From Pseudomonas brassicacearum (GTDB lineage: Bacteria; Pseudomonadota; Gammaproteobacteria; Pseudomonadales; Pseudomonadaceae), in NCBI RefSeq assembly GCF_003732225.1, contig NZ_MOBJ01000008.1, forward strand, positions 241,822 through 305,821: 64,000 bases of DNA, in the 5' to 3' direction. The notes under the pieces were generated by a model. That model saw nothing but the letters and a program-made list of their open reading frames with translations. It searched no databases and was not told the origin of the DNA. This document shows positions 1 to 9,374 of this stretch, one piece after another. The position numbers and the translations under genes are program-made. How positions within the stretch are numbered: position 1 is the stretch's first letter; every line of letters starts with the position of its first letter.

Positions 1-90
1 CGGTCCTATCGCTCGCGTATCGGCCCAAAACGAACCCTGGTCATGCACCGCTTTTGGCCGACCTATGCGGAGCCTGAGAGGCTGTATGGG

Positions 91-1422
91 TCAGCTGCTG
101 ACCGTAGCGATTTGCTTCGCGCGACCGTTCTGTTTGCCAATCAGAAACACCAATAGCGAACCGATAGCGGTCAATACGCAGAGCGGCATCAGTGCAATTG
201 GAAAGCTCCCGGTCTGATCACGCAGTACACCGATCACCGAACTCATGGCGCCCGTACCCAAGTGGGCAAAGGTATTGATCGCTGCAATCCCTGTGGCCAA
301 AGTCGCCGGCGGCAGGGATTCGGAGCAAAGTGCCCAGAACGGCCCCTTGATCGCATAGTTACCCATCAATACGAGCGTCAGCAGTACCAGCGTAATGCTC
401 AGGGAGTCCGTGAACAGCGTGGCAGCGAAGCTCACCGCAGTAATGGCTAGCGGAATAGCAGTGCTCTTGATCCGCTCCCCGCTCTTGTCCGCACGCAGTC
501 CCCAGAAAATCATGAAAGCTGCGGCCATGCCGAACGGAATCATGTTCAGCAGACCCGTTTGCATGTTGGTCAGATGGAACGATTTCAGGATCTGCGGCAT
601 CCACAACGACAGCGTGTTGCTGGTTGCCGAACTGCCCATGTAGATAATCGAAAGCACCCATACATATTTGTTGGTAAACACGGCCTTGAGGGTGCCGCTT
701 ATGCTATGAGCGTGCTGAGGAATACCACTTTCGCGCGCGGCCTTATCGTTAGTCAGTTGCTCGCCTAGCCAATCCTGTTCCTGCTGAGTCAACCATTTCG
801 CTTCGCTTGGCCGATTGGGCAACACTTTCAGCGCGAGCAATCCCAGCGTGATGGCGGGAATGGCTTCAAGCATAAGCAACCACTGCCATCCCTTGAATCC
901 TGCCAGACCGTCTAATTGCAACAGCAGCGCCGACACAGGTGAGCCGAGAAAGTTGGAGAGTGGTATCGCCACCATGAATAGCGCAACTATTCGAGCCATG
1001 TACGCTTTGGGGATGCATTGCGTGAGGTAAAGAATGACTCCTGGAAAGAAGCCGGCTTCGGCTGCACCCAAGAGGAATCGGGAAATCGAATAGGATATTG
1101 GCCCGACCGCAAAGGCCGAACAGAAACCGACGATGCCCCACGTGATCATGATGCGCGCAATCCACCGGCGGGCACCGAAGCGCTCCATGGCCATGTTACT
1201 GGGCATTTCGCAAAGTACATAAGCGACGAAAAAGAGTGTGGCACCGAATCCGAAGGCACTGGCCGTCAGGCCGATATCCTGGTTCATGGTCAGCGCCGCG
1301 AAGCCGATATTGACCCGGTCAATGTAGGCGATGAAATAACAGAGTACGAGAAAGGGTATCAGGCGAACCCCCAACTTGCGCATGGTCGATTTTTCAATTT
1401 CAGTATTGGATGACTTGTTCAT
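91..1422 (-). CDS. MFS transporter, anion:cation symporter (ACS) type
   Basis: A 443-aa inner-membrane permease with about 12 hydrophobic segments. The first helix carries the AYIDRVNIGFA signature (D-R-x-N) common in ACS-family carriers of organic anions such as aromatic or sugar acids. A motif-A-like loop (RFGARRWIAR) follows helix 2-3. The start at 1422 was chosen because an AAGAGAG Shine-Dalgarno precedes it; the frame stays open upstream to 1500 but without a ribosome site. It is the last gene of a minus-strand cluster with an amidohydrolase, a second MFS carrier and a GntR regulator, which suggests uptake of a carboxylated catabolic substrate. The substrate cannot be read from the sequence. 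Confidence 0.88.
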   Translation of the reverse strand: MNKSSNTEIEKSTMRKLGVRLIPFLVLCYFIAYIDRVNIGFAALTMNQDIGLTASAFGFGATLFFVAYVLCEMPSNMAMERFGARRWIARIMITWGIVGFCSAFAVGPISYSISRFLLGAAEAGFFPGVILYLTQCIPKAYMARIVALFMVAIPLSNFLGSPVSALLLQLDGLAGFKGWQWLLMLEAIPAITLGLLALKVLPNRPSEAKWLTQQEQDWLGEQLTNDKAARESGIPQHAHSISGTLKAVFTNKYVWVLSIIYMGSSATSNTLSLWMPQILKSFHLTNMQTGLLNMIPFGMAAAFMIFWGLRADKSGERIKSTAIPLAITAVSFAATLFTDSLSITLVLLTLVLMGNYAIKGPFWALCSESLPPATLATGIAAINTFAHLGTGAMSSVIGVLRDQTGSFPIALMPLCVLTAIGSLLVFLIGKQNGRAKQIATVSS

Positions 1423-1579
1423 GGAAACCGCTCTCTTGTAATTGTAATAGGCTGCTCTTGCGCAGAACCTCTCGATGCGGCACGAGGGGTTTGACTGCAA
1501 CGTGGTATTTCAGACTTTCTGCAAGCTTTCGTTACACGTGGGTAGGATGAATGGTCATCTGCAAATACGCGGGTGAGCT

Positions 1580-2425
1580 TCAGCCTTCACGTTTTGCAAA
1601 ACCGAATAACCGTCGAGGTGCTTGCACGAGCAACGAATGGCTGAGTTGCATCGAACACTCCAGGGCTTGTCGCTGATCGATTACGGTGCCGAAATCGATG
1701 CTTTTCTCATGCTGCGTGTGTGGCCAGTCGCTGCCCCATACAAGTTGGTGGAGGCCGAAACTTTGCTCCAACAGCGGTAATGCCGATCGGGCGAAATTGA
1801 TGTTTTGTTGCGGCGTACCTCCCAAACGATAAATTCCCGATACCTTCATCCAGATCGACCCTCTCGATCCCAACTCCAGTAACTCGGAAAACCCTGGCTG
1901 ATCAACTCCCGAACGGGCATCCGGCCGTCCGAAGTGGTCAATAACCAACTTCAAACCGAATGGTGTCAATTGATGGATCAGTGCCGGCAGATCCTTTACC
2001 TCTCGATGCAATTCGACATGCCAGTCAAGATCAGCGATGTGGCTGAAAAATTCTCTCCAGGCACGATTGCGAAAATCAGGTACCGCCTTGCCCATCAGGT
2101 TCAAGCGAACGCCGACCACGCCTATGTGAGCCATGTCATTCAACAGGGCACGACTAACACCTGGCTCCAGCACGACCACTCCTCGCAACCGCTCCGGCAC
2201 TTGCCTCAGCGCCGCCAACAGGTAGCTATTGTCGATACCCAGAAAACTCGGCTGCACCAATACGCCATGACTCAAACCATGGGCGCCCAGGTGATTCAGA
2301 TACTCCGCAAGCGTGGCATCGTAGTCAGGGGCGTAGCGCCGTGTAACGGCCAGCTTCAGCCCCCGGCTAAAGACATGAGCATGGGAATCGATGCCAGTGA
2401 TCGATGTTGAACAGGTATCGGACAT
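1580..2425 (-). CDS. Amidohydrolase-family (TIM-barrel) hydrolase, PDC-lactonase-like
   Basis: A 281-aa soluble metal-dependent hydrolase. The N-terminal DSHAHVF (His15 and His17) is the first metal-binding strand of amidohydrolase_2 enzymes. A late GSDWPHT supplies the conserved Asp. The VLVQPSFLGIDN stretch is typical of the 2-pyrone-4,6-dicarboxylate lactonase-like branch. It probably hydrolyses a lactone or cyclic carboxylate in the cytoplasm. It lies 28 bp downstream of the MFS gene at 2454-3737, so the two are likely co-transcribed. The family is secure; the exact substrate is unknown. Confidence 0.85.
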   Translation of the reverse strand: MSDTCSTSITGIDSHAHVFSRGLKLAVTRRYAPDYDATLAEYLNHLGAHGLSHGVLVQPSFLGIDNSYLLAALRQVPERLRGVVVLEPGVSRALLNDMAHIGVVGVRLNLMGKAVPDFRNRAWREFFSHIADLDWHVELHREVKDLPALIHQLTPFGLKLVIDHFGRPDARSGVDQPGFSELLELGSRGSIWMKVSGIYRLGGTPQQNINFARSALPLLEQSFGLHQLVWGSDWPHTQHEKSIDFGTVIDQRQALECSMQLSHSLLVQAPRRLFGFAKREG

Positions 2426-2453
2426 GGGTTTTATCTATCGCAAGTAATGATCA

Positions 2454-3737
2454 TCACGCTCGGGCGCTCTCGCGGCCTTTCACCGAGACGGATGGGATCG
2501 CAGCGTCGAGACTGCGACCACGTGTTTCCGGCAGGCAAAGGGCAGCGATAACTGCCACGCCATAAGCGATCCCGGCGTCGATGCCAATGGCCGAGCCCAG
2601 TGACATGGAATCACTCATATGGCCGACCAGAAACGGGAATACCGCCGAGAGCACTCGGCCGAAGTTGTAGCAAAACCCCACACCAGCGCCGCGCACGTCC
2701 GCCGGGTACAGCTCGTTGAACAGTGCGCCGAGGCTGGCCGGAATGCCCGCCGCGAAGAAGCCGAGCGGAAAACCGAGGAATAGCATTTGGGTATTGGTCA
2801 GGGGCAAGAACACGTAGCACTGCACGGTAACGACGCAGCACAGGGCGAACAGCACGATATTTTTGCGGCGGCCAATACGGTCGATCAAGAATCCGCTGAC
2901 GACGCAGCCACACCAGAAGGCAAAGATGATCACGACAAGGTAGCCGCCAGAGTTCAGCACCGACAGGTTGCGTTCGGTCTTGAGGAATGTCGGCAGCCAC
3001 GTCATCACGGCGTGGTACCCGCCGTGTGCGCCCAGGCCCAACAGCCCGCCGAACAGCGTCACGCGGATCAGTTCAGGACGGAAAATACCGGCCAGGGATT
3101 TGAAAAAACTTTGCGCGATGGCGTGTTCTTTTTGCAGACGCTGGAAGCTGTCGGGCTCCTCGACATTGCGCCGTACCCAGATGATCAGGAGCGCCGGCAA
3201 CAAGCCAACGATGAACATCACACGCCAGGCCATGTCTTGCGGTACGAAAGAATAAATCAACGCAAAAACCCCGACCGCCACGCCCCAACCTACGGCCCAG
3301 GCACTTTGTACGGTGCCCATCACTTTGCCGCGGTATTTCGGGTTGATGGTTTCGGCCATCAGTACCGCGCCAGCAGCCCACTCACCGCCAATGCCGAAGC
3401 CTTGCAGCGCCTTGACGATCAGCAACTGCTGGAACCCGGTGACGAAGGCGGACAGAAAGGTGAAGAAGGAGAACCACAGAATCATCCACTGCAACGTACG
3501 CACCCGGCCATAGCGGTCAGACAACGTCCCCCCTACCCAACCGCCGATGGCCGAAGTGACTAGCGTGACGCCGCTAATCAGCCCGGCATCGCCCTTGGTC
3601 AGGGCGAAGGCAGCAATTAACGCCGGAATTGCCAGGCCGAACATTTGTACTTCCAGTGCGTCCAGCGACCATCCACCAAAGCAGGCCCAAAACGTTTTGC
3701 GCTCCCGAGGAGTGACTTGGCGATACCAGCTGAACAT
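2454..3737 (-). CDS. MFS transporter, sialate/organic-acid symporter (SHS)-like
   Basis: A 427-aa 12-helix permease. Helix 1 begins with GGWSLDALEVQMFGL, and the loop after helix 2 holds the MFS motif DRYGRVRT. GIGGEWAAGAVLMAE is the conserved helix-5 region of SHS/AAHS-like proton symporters. It sits between a GntR regulator (137 bp upstream) and an amidohydrolase (28 bp downstream). It would bring the substrate of the cluster into the cytoplasm. Having two different MFS carriers in one short cluster suggests two substrates or an uptake/export pair; this is inference. Confidence 0.88.
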   Translation of the reverse strand: MFSWYRQVTPRERKTFWACFGGWSLDALEVQMFGLAIPALIAAFALTKGDAGLISGVTLVTSAIGGWVGGTLSDRYGRVRTLQWMILWFSFFTFLSAFVTGFQQLLIVKALQGFGIGGEWAAGAVLMAETINPKYRGKVMGTVQSAWAVGWGVAVGVFALIYSFVPQDMAWRVMFIVGLLPALLIIWVRRNVEEPDSFQRLQKEHAIAQSFFKSLAGIFRPELIRVTLFGGLLGLGAHGGYHAVMTWLPTFLKTERNLSVLNSGGYLVVIIFAFWCGCVVSGFLIDRIGRRKNIVLFALCCVVTVQCYVFLPLTNTQMLFLGFPLGFFAAGIPASLGALFNELYPADVRGAGVGFCYNFGRVLSAVFPFLVGHMSDSMSLGSAIGIDAGIAYGVAVIAALCLPETRGRSLDAAIPSVSVKGRESARA

Positions 3738-3874
3738 GATTTCTTATCCTTATAAGTGGAACACGAGGCAGCCGAGAGCGAACCGCGCCGCTACGAGGCC
3801 AGTCATGGCAAACAAAACGATGAATCCGGCAGCGATCGATTCGCCGGTGAGCGATCCGCTATTCAGGCAATGCG

Positions 3875-4606
3875 CTAGCGAATGTCCACGCTGTAACGGA
3901 AATGCTCGGCATGCCCACGGGAGCGCCGCCACTCCAGAGGCGCACCGGCGTAGTCACGCGCCAGACGCTCGATCACCACCACGGGACTGTTGATCGGTAT
4001 TTTCAATAATCGCGCATGCACGTCATTTACAGACTCGGCGGTGAGTGTTTCTTCGGCAGAGGCGACGACCTGACCGCAGACTTCTTCGTAAATCGGGTAA
4101 AGCAATGGCCCTTTTCGATTCAGGTCAATCTCCAGTAGCGGCTGAAACCGGCTGCGAGGCAGCCAGATTTCTTCGGCAAGTACCGGCTGAACATCCAGAA
4201 GACGAACGCGGACAATGCGAATAACCGGAGAGTCGATTGGCAGCCCTAACGCATGGGCCACCGCCGAAGGTGCAGCCACCGGCTCAATAGACAGGATGCG
4301 ACTCTCCGGTACCTGGCGCTCACCCGCAGCGGTCTGGAAGCGGAAGAATCGGAAAAGCGAAGATTGAAACTGAGGCCGACGAACGAAGGTGCCTCGACCT
4401 TGCTGACGCTCCAGAACACCCTCACTGACCAGCGCGTCGACCGCTTTGCGCACGGTGCCGGTGGACAGTTTGTACTCCGCTGAAAGCGCAGCTTCAGTGG
4501 GAATGGCCTCCCCCGGACGCCAGCGATTGTTAGCAATCTGCTCAGCCAACTGATCACGCAGGCGTTGATAAAGCGGTAGGCGGACATCACTGGACAGGGA
4601 ATTCAT
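3875..4606 (-). CDS. GntR-family (HutC/UTRA) transcriptional regulator
   Basis: A 243-aa regulator. Residues 1-75 are a GntR winged helix (LYQRLRDQLAEQI, IPTEAALS, GTVRKAVDAL, GRGTFV). Residues 90-235 are a UTRA small-molecule-binding domain (EIWLPRSRF, YPIYEEVCG, VVVIERLARDY). It is the promoter-proximal gene of the minus-strand cluster and very likely controls the two MFS genes and the amidohydrolase in response to their substrate. UTRA proteins are usually repressors released by a pathway metabolite (family knowledge). Confidence 0.93.
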   Translation of the reverse strand: MNSLSSDVRLPLYQRLRDQLAEQIANNRWRPGEAIPTEAALSAEYKLSTGTVRKAVDALVSEGVLERQQGRGTFVRRPQFQSSLFRFFRFQTAAGERQVPESRILSIEPVAAPSAVAHALGLPIDSPVIRIVRVRLLDVQPVLAEEIWLPRSRFQPLLEIDLNRKGPLLYPIYEEVCGQVVASAEETLTAESVNDVHARLLKIPINSPVVVIERLARDYAGAPLEWRRSRGHAEHFRYSVDIR

Positions 4607-4621
4607 AGACTTTATTCACCT

Positions 4622-4650
4622 TGTTATCTAGACATATATATGAATATTTG
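4622..4650. promoter_or_regulatory. AT-rich promoter/operator candidate upstream of the gntR cluster
   Basis: Just upstream of the GntR start lies an AT-rich stretch containing TTATCTAGACATATATATG, centred on the palindrome TCTAGA (4627-4632) and followed by alternating AT. HutC-type regulators bind short A/T-rich inverted repeats near their own promoters, so this is the most likely autoregulatory site. The symmetry outside the central six bases is imperfect. Confidence 0.3.
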
Positions 4651-4788
4651 GCCGAGTATTCTCCTGATGCATTTTTCTGTCAATAAGGGTTACCGAACCT
4701 GGCGGATGAACGGTGGGTGGATGGGGCCTGCCGAAGAAGATCTCCGGGCTGGACTCGCCCATCCTGCAGCCCTGCCATACTGTTCAGC

Positions 4789-5529
4789 ATGACCCGTGCA
4801 ACCTTCCGCTTCTACGAGGAGCTCAACGATTTCCTGCCGGCCGAACGGCGGCGGCAGTCCTTTACCTGCGAGTGCGCGCGAGGGGCGACGGTCAAGCACA
4901 TGATCGAGGCGCTCGGGATACCGCACACCGAGGTCGAACTGGTGCTGCTCAACGGCGAGTCGGTGGGCCTTGAGCGAGTGATCTTCGACGGGGACCGGCT
5001 GGCGGTGTATCCCAAGTTCGAAGCGCTGGACATCAGCCCGCTGCTCAAGGTTCGTGCACAACCTTTACGGGTGCTGCGCTTCGTCGCTGATGCGCACCTT
5101 GGCGGGCTGGCCAGCCTGCTGCGCATGAGCGGCTTCGACACCCTCTACGACAATGGCTTCGAGGATGGCGAGATCGCCGAGATCGCTGCGCAGCAAGGAC
5201 GCATCGTGCTAACCCGCGACCGCGAACTGCTCAAGCGGCGGATCATCAGCCACGGCTGTTACGTGCATGCCCTGAAACCGTCGCTGCAGCTGCGCGAATT
5301 GTACGAGCGCCTCGACCTGGCGCGTAGCGCGCGGCCATTCAGCCTGTGCCTTCATTGCAACCTGCCGCTGCACGAGATCAGCCCGGAACTGGCCCGGCCG
5401 CAGGTGCCACCGCGCGTTGGCGCCCTCTATTCGCGCTTCCTGCGCTGCGACGCCTGCCAACGGATTTACTGGGAAGGTTCGCACTGGCGCGGCATGTGTG
5501 CACTGCTGGCACCTCTGCTGGACCGATAG
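4789..5529 (+). CDS. Ubiquitin-like (Mut7-C ubiquitin) / Mut7-C RNase-domain fusion protein
   Basis: A 246-aa soluble protein with two parts. Residues 1-80 are a ThiS/MoaD-like beta-grasp domain (ATFRFYEELNDFL through VLLNGESVGLERVIFDGDRLAVYP). Residues 90-246 are a Mut7-C PIN-like RNase domain (RFVADAHLGGLASLLRM, GFDTLYDN, IVLTRDRELLKR) ending in a CxxC...CxxC zinc ribbon (CLHCN and CDACQRIYWEGSHW). The acidic residues FVADAH, DGEIAEI and TRDREL match the PIN active-site pattern. A role in RNA turnover is predicted for the family, but the target is unknown. It is monocistronic, and the start was set by homology with the beta-grasp fold. Confidence 0.88.
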   Translation: MTRATFRFYEELNDFLPAERRRQSFTCECARGATVKHMIEALGIPHTEVELVLLNGESVGLERVIFDGDRLAVYPKFEALDISPLLKVRAQPLRVLRFVADAHLGGLASLLRMSGFDTLYDNGFEDGEIAEIAAQQGRIVLTRDRELLKRRIISHGCYVHALKPSLQLRELYERLDLARSARPFSLCLHCNLPLHEISPELARPQVPPRVGALYSRFLRCDACQRIYWEGSHWRGMCALLAPLLDR

Positions 5530-6329
5530 CCGAGCGCACCGGGCCGCTGCGTTGCCAGGGATAATTTGATGGGGTGAGATTTTGCCGCGCAATGGTTGGA
5601 CACGTACTCTCAGCAACCACTGTAAAGGAATGCCTGCAAGAGCCTGTGCCTGTTCCCTACTATGCCCCGTTACAAAAGTTTGTCATGGGGGACGATACCG
5701 CCACCGATGACACTCATGATTTCTATGTCTGGTTCTATCCGCACCGTAGGCACATGAGCATAAAAATGTTTGCTTGCAAAAACCAAGGACACATTGCGAC
5801 CCTAAGTCTCTTGTCATTTTTTCCGCTGGCATTTTTGATCACAGAAAAAGGACAGGGAATTTATCCCTCTGGCGCAACGCCTGTGAAGCCCACTGACAAA
5901 ACACTTTACGTGAAACTCGACTCAAGACACCTGCCTTACGCTGCATTTCCCAATGCTGGGCTGGAGGGGGATCAGATGGTTCTATTAGATGGTAGTCAGT
6001 CGATTGTGAGCTACCCCATCTGAATGCCTATGCTTCTGCATCTCTGAGATAGCCTGTTCATCCACCCATACGAATGGAAAGCTGCTCGAAGCTCTTTTTG
6101 AATTGCGCTAAATTCGTGTACGCTGGATGGCAGCTTTTGGCCGATAGCTGTCACTCATCGATAGGCCATCGGCAAAGTTTTTTTTCAAAGCTCGGATCCC
6201 TGCCACGTCATGCTGTTGCACGAGGCAAGGTTTCTAATCTGAGTTGCCGCTACCGCTACAGGGCAGCGCCTCTGTCAGGGCTAAGGCGGCGTACGTGCGG
6301 CGGTCGGCATTTTCATGCCGGGCCCCGAT
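5530..6329. other. 800-bp stretch with no convincing gene
   Basis: The only long plus-strand frame, 5574-6023 (149 aa), has no recognisable domain and no ribosome site. Its composition is odd (KQ-, FF- and Y-rich segments), so I treat it as a doubtful hypothetical. Around 6130-6180 there is a degenerate motif (GCTTTTGGCCGATAG) that also occurs near position 50, which looks like a repeated intergenic relic. I see no terminator with a T-tract after the RNase-fusion gene. Confidence 0.4.
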
Positions 6330-7370
6330 TCAACTTTGCCAGCAGGCCGCGAAACGCTTGCACACCCCAAAGCGCTGATCCAGATCGGCCATGCGTGCCT
6401 GATGTGCGCTCAGTGTTTCCTTCAGCAGTTCTCGCTGGGTTCGGTAGTAGTACTCCAGCATTACATTATCGGTCGACATCGCCTTGCTACGGTCAGCCGC
6501 TTCGCTGTCGGGCAGCAGTTCCTTGATCGTAGGGGTGTCGAGCAGGCCCAGTCGGTTGGTGTAGTAATCCTTGTACAACTGCAATGAACGGGCCTTGATG
6601 CCCCTCATCTCGTTGGCGAACTGCTCCAGGTTCTGGTGATATTCAGTCCAATAGGCATCGGGCAGGCTGAAGCCGAGGCGCTGTTTGCGTTCCGCCATCG
6701 ATTTGTCGAACACTGCTTTCTGGACCGAAGAGGAATCGTCGGCGTCGGGCTTCATTTTCGCGATGACACTGGCGTCGACAATCTGCGCGATCAGTGCTGC
6801 ACGCTCCGCCGACTGCGGCTGTGCTTCGGCGGACTTGGGGAAAATAGGGTTGTGGCCGACGCAGGCGGGTAGGCCTTTGTTGGTCAGCGCGATCGGCGAG
6901 CGCACAACCTTTCCATCGATCTGGCGCAGACGGCTGAGGGTGACCTGGCAATTGCGACCTACGTAGCGGAAGTCCGCTTCGTACTCGCCGCCGCTCTGCG
7001 GGGTAAAGTTGAACGCCACGGTGCACACGCTGCCGGTGCTTAAGGTGTTGGCTCGCGCGAACAGTTCATGGCCCGGTTGCAGCCTCACTTCCAAATAGGC
7101 CTTGGCATCGTCGGGTACAGCGGCGCTCATGGCCGCCCGTCGCCGGGTATTGGCGGAGAACAGGTTATTGAGCAGCCCCGTAGTCTGGCCGTCGCAGTGT
7201 TCGGCATCGAACAAGTCGAGCGTCGAGTTTTCATTGCTGCTGATAAAGCGCAGCTTCGCCGCATCGGGTCCACTGGCGTCCGGATAGGAACCGTTGAAAC
7301 TGCACCCGCCAAGTAACAGTGCGGCAATGCTTACAGCGCCACGCATGCGCCCTTGGGAAAAACAGAACAT
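6330..7370 (-). CDS. Outer-membrane/periplasmic lipoprotein of unknown function
   Basis: About 346 aa. A short signal peptide ends in the lipobox AALLLGGC, so the protein should be lipid-anchored at that Cys. The mature part is unfamiliar: a Cys-containing N-terminal beta-like region (AEHCDGQ, VGRNCQVTL) and an alpha-helical C-terminal half (QNLEQFANEMRG, LKETLSAHQARMADLDQRF). ATG codons at 7370 and 7346 both allow a lipoprotein signal; 7370 has AGGA about 11 nt upstream. It is divergent from, and 133 bp away from, another lipoprotein gene, so the two may share a promoter region. No function is assigned. Confidence 0.7.
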   Translation of the reverse strand: MFCFSQGRMRGAVSIAALLLGGCSFNGSYPDASGPDAAKLRFISSNENSTLDLFDAEHCDGQTTGLLNNLFSANTRRRAAMSAAVPDDAKAYLEVRLQPGHELFARANTLSTGSVCTVAFNFTPQSGGEYEADFRYVGRNCQVTLSRLRQIDGKVVRSPIALTNKGLPACVGHNPIFPKSAEAQPQSAERAALIAQIVDASVIAKMKPDADDSSSVQKAVFDKSMAERKQRLGFSLPDAYWTEYHQNLEQFANEMRGIKARSLQLYKDYYTNRLGLLDTPTIKELLPDSEAADRSKAMSTDNVMLEYYYRTQRELLKETLSAHQARMADLDQRFGVCKRFAACWQS

Positions 7371-7503
7371 GTTGATATATCGTCCTCGATGTACAAGTAG
7401 GCGAAAGGCCATCATGCTAGAGAAGGCAGTCGCCGCCGTCCAGCGCGCCTGTCTTCCCTGAATTTCTCTATGGATTTTCTTCGTCTCCCACCGAGGTAGC
7501 GGA

Positions 7504-8064
7504 ATGCTTGACTCGCACAACATCTTTGCAATTGGCCTGATCGGATTACTGGCCGGTTGTTCGTCAATGCCAGGTGAAATGGCGTTGAATTCGCCCGTTT
7601 ACAACGCGCAAAACGCTGGTCTAGTGGTCGGCACGCTGCTGGAGGGCGGCCCCTACGGAACCTACCTTGAATTTCGCGATATCAAGAGTGACAAGACTTA
7701 TGGTTGGGGACCCAAGGATGATTACTCGGCATGGCTACCTGCCGGTGACTATGAGGTGAGCCGCCTGGGTCACCGTCGCGGGGTAATGGGGGCTTACTCC
7801 AAACCGCTGCGTTTCACCGTCACCCAAGGGCAGCTCAATTACCTTGGCGAGATGGTCTACGACTGCTCGGCCGTCGCGCAACCGGTTGCGGTGTACGGCG
7901 TATTGAACTGCGGGTTCCTCGCGCTTGGCGAATGCACCGTCCCACGCCCTAGCGTGAACGTGTGCGTGGTGGACCGCCAGGATCAAGCGATCAGGCATTT
8001 TTTGCGGCAACATCCCGAACAAGCCCCTTTACCCGTGCGTAACGCGGTCATGTCGCGGCGCTAG
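7504..8064 (+). CDS. Lipoprotein of unknown function
   Basis: A 186-aa protein with a type II signal peptide (IGLIGLLAGC lipobox) and a GAGGTAGCGGA ribosome site before the ATG. The mature region contains PYGTYLEFRDIKSDKTY, WLPAGDYEVSRLG and LRFTVTQGQLNYLGEMVYDC, the pattern of a small beta-sandwich envelope protein. The C-terminal part has several cysteines (NCGFLALGEC, VNVCVVD). It is divergent from the lipoprotein at 6330-7370. I do not recognise a named family. Confidence 0.72.
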   Translation: MLDSHNIFAIGLIGLLAGCSSMPGEMALNSPVYNAQNAGLVVGTLLEGGPYGTYLEFRDIKSDKTYGWGPKDDYSAWLPAGDYEVSRLGHRRGVMGAYSKPLRFTVTQGQLNYLGEMVYDCSAVAQPVAVYGVLNCGFLALGECTVPRPSVNVCVVDRQDQAIRHFLRQHPEQAPLPVRNAVMSRR

Positions 8065-8476
8065 ATATCACGCTTGAAAGCGTCTCTACTTGCCTGGGAC
8101 ATTACGTGAGTCGATGACCAAGGCTACCACTGACAGAAAAGCCTGGCAGTTACCCGGACGCGGGCGGTCTGAATAGCACTCAATGACATCAGTAGTCATG
8201 ACTACTGCGCAGCGCCGCCCGTTACCGTAAGTGGGTGGTCGCAAGAGGCAGCAAACGACGCACAGCTGCCCTTCGCGGAGGGCAGCAATCGGCCAGGAGC
8301 CGATGCACGACTCCAACAATAAATTCCCCCCTTTGCTCGTGAAACTTGTGTTGAGGCCCACAGTCTTAGCCCAGCCTTGGAATTCATTTGCGAGCCAATA
8401 CAGCGAAACGCTCTGCGGTCATTCCTCAGCCCACTATCACCATTACCGTCGTCATCCCATCAGAGCTGCCCGCCTC
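8065..8476. other. 412-bp intergenic region with a perfect palindrome and a hairpin
   Basis: No gene is supported here. It contains the 16-bp perfect palindrome AGTAGTCATGACTACT (8191-8206) and a 7-bp hairpin CTGCCCT/AGGGCAG (8268-8287). It serves as the upstream region of the CAP-domain gene that starts at 8477. Confidence 0.5.
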
Positions 8477-9337
8477 ATGCGCCAGACCGTTCGCTCCTCC
8501 TGCGTTTTCTCGCTCTGCCTTATTCCTTTGCTCCCCCTGTTCGCCAGTCCCGCCCATGCCGGCGGGGAAAGGCAACTGGTGGAGGACATCAACGACTACC
8601 GCGCCCAACCGCAGCGCTGCGCGGGGCGCACGGTTCAAGCCTTGACGCCGCTGGCTCTGAAGTCGAACCTGGCCTTGCCGATCGGCTATGGAGGCGTTAC
8701 GCGGGAGACGTTGAAGGATTCCGGCTATCAGGCGGTGTCTGTGCGGACTATCCGTCTGGTCGACGCAGAAGATGCCGAGGAGGCCTTTGACATGCTCCAG
8801 AGTCGCTACTGTGGGGCCCTGCTCGATACCCAGTTCGCCGATATTGGCGTGTATCGCGACGAGAGTGAATGGCAGGTGGTGCTGGCGCGGCCCTTGCTCG
8901 ATAGGCATCTGGACGACCCGCAAGCGGCGGGCAAGACGTTGCTGGCACAGGTCAACGCGGCACGGGCGAAACCGCGCCTGTGTGGTCGTCAGCGCTTCGC
9001 CGCTGCACCGCCGCTGACCTGGAATGCCGCCCTGGGGACAGCAGCGCAGGGGCACAGCCGGGCGATGGCCAACGACAATTACTTCGCGCACCAGGACCCC
9101 AACGGTGATATGCCGTGGGACCGAGCGAAGGCCGCCGGCTACGGTGGCCGGCAGATCGGAGAGAACATCGCCGCCGGGCAGCGTTCGCCGGGCAAGGCTA
9201 TGGACGGCTGGCTGGCCAGCCCCGGGCATTGCGCCATTCTGATGAACCCGATGTTTACCCAGGTTGGCGCGGCCTATGCCGCGAACTCGCGTAGCGACAA
9301 CGGCGTCTATTGGACGATGCTGTTCGGCGCGAAATGA
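8477..9337 (+). CDS. Secreted CAP (SCP/PR1-like) domain protein
   Basis: A 286-aa exported protein. A Sec signal peptide (residues 1-30) ends ASPAHA. A ~130-residue N-terminal region (VEDINDYRAQPQRCAG and onward) is followed by the CAP domain (about 150-286). That domain carries LLAQVNAARAKPRLCG, a conserved His (AAQGHSRAMANDNYF), HQDPNGDMPWDRAKAAGY, GENIAAGQ, GWLASPGHCAILMNP and a C-terminal YWTMLFG. CAP domains bind ligands or act as proteases in a few systems; the role here is unknown. Ordering is the same in the paralogue at 16363-17214. The start was chosen at the ATG that gives a clean signal peptide. Confidence 0.87.
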   Translation: MRQTVRSSCVFSLCLIPLLPLFASPAHAGGERQLVEDINDYRAQPQRCAGRTVQALTPLALKSNLALPIGYGGVTRETLKDSGYQAVSVRTIRLVDAEDAEEAFDMLQSRYCGALLDTQFADIGVYRDESEWQVVLARPLLDRHLDDPQAAGKTLLAQVNAARAKPRLCGRQRFAAAPPLTWNAALGTAAQGHSRAMANDNYFAHQDPNGDMPWDRAKAAGYGGRQIGENIAAGQRSPGKAMDGWLASPGHCAILMNPMFTQVGAAYAANSRSDNGVYWTMLFGAK

Positions 9338-9374
9338 GGAAATGGGGGACACCCGTTAGCCGGTCCTGCGTCAA

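Noticed and set aside
5574..6023. 149-aa hypothetical ORF
   Set aside because: No ribosome site, no domain and irregular composition; kept only as a remark on the gap.
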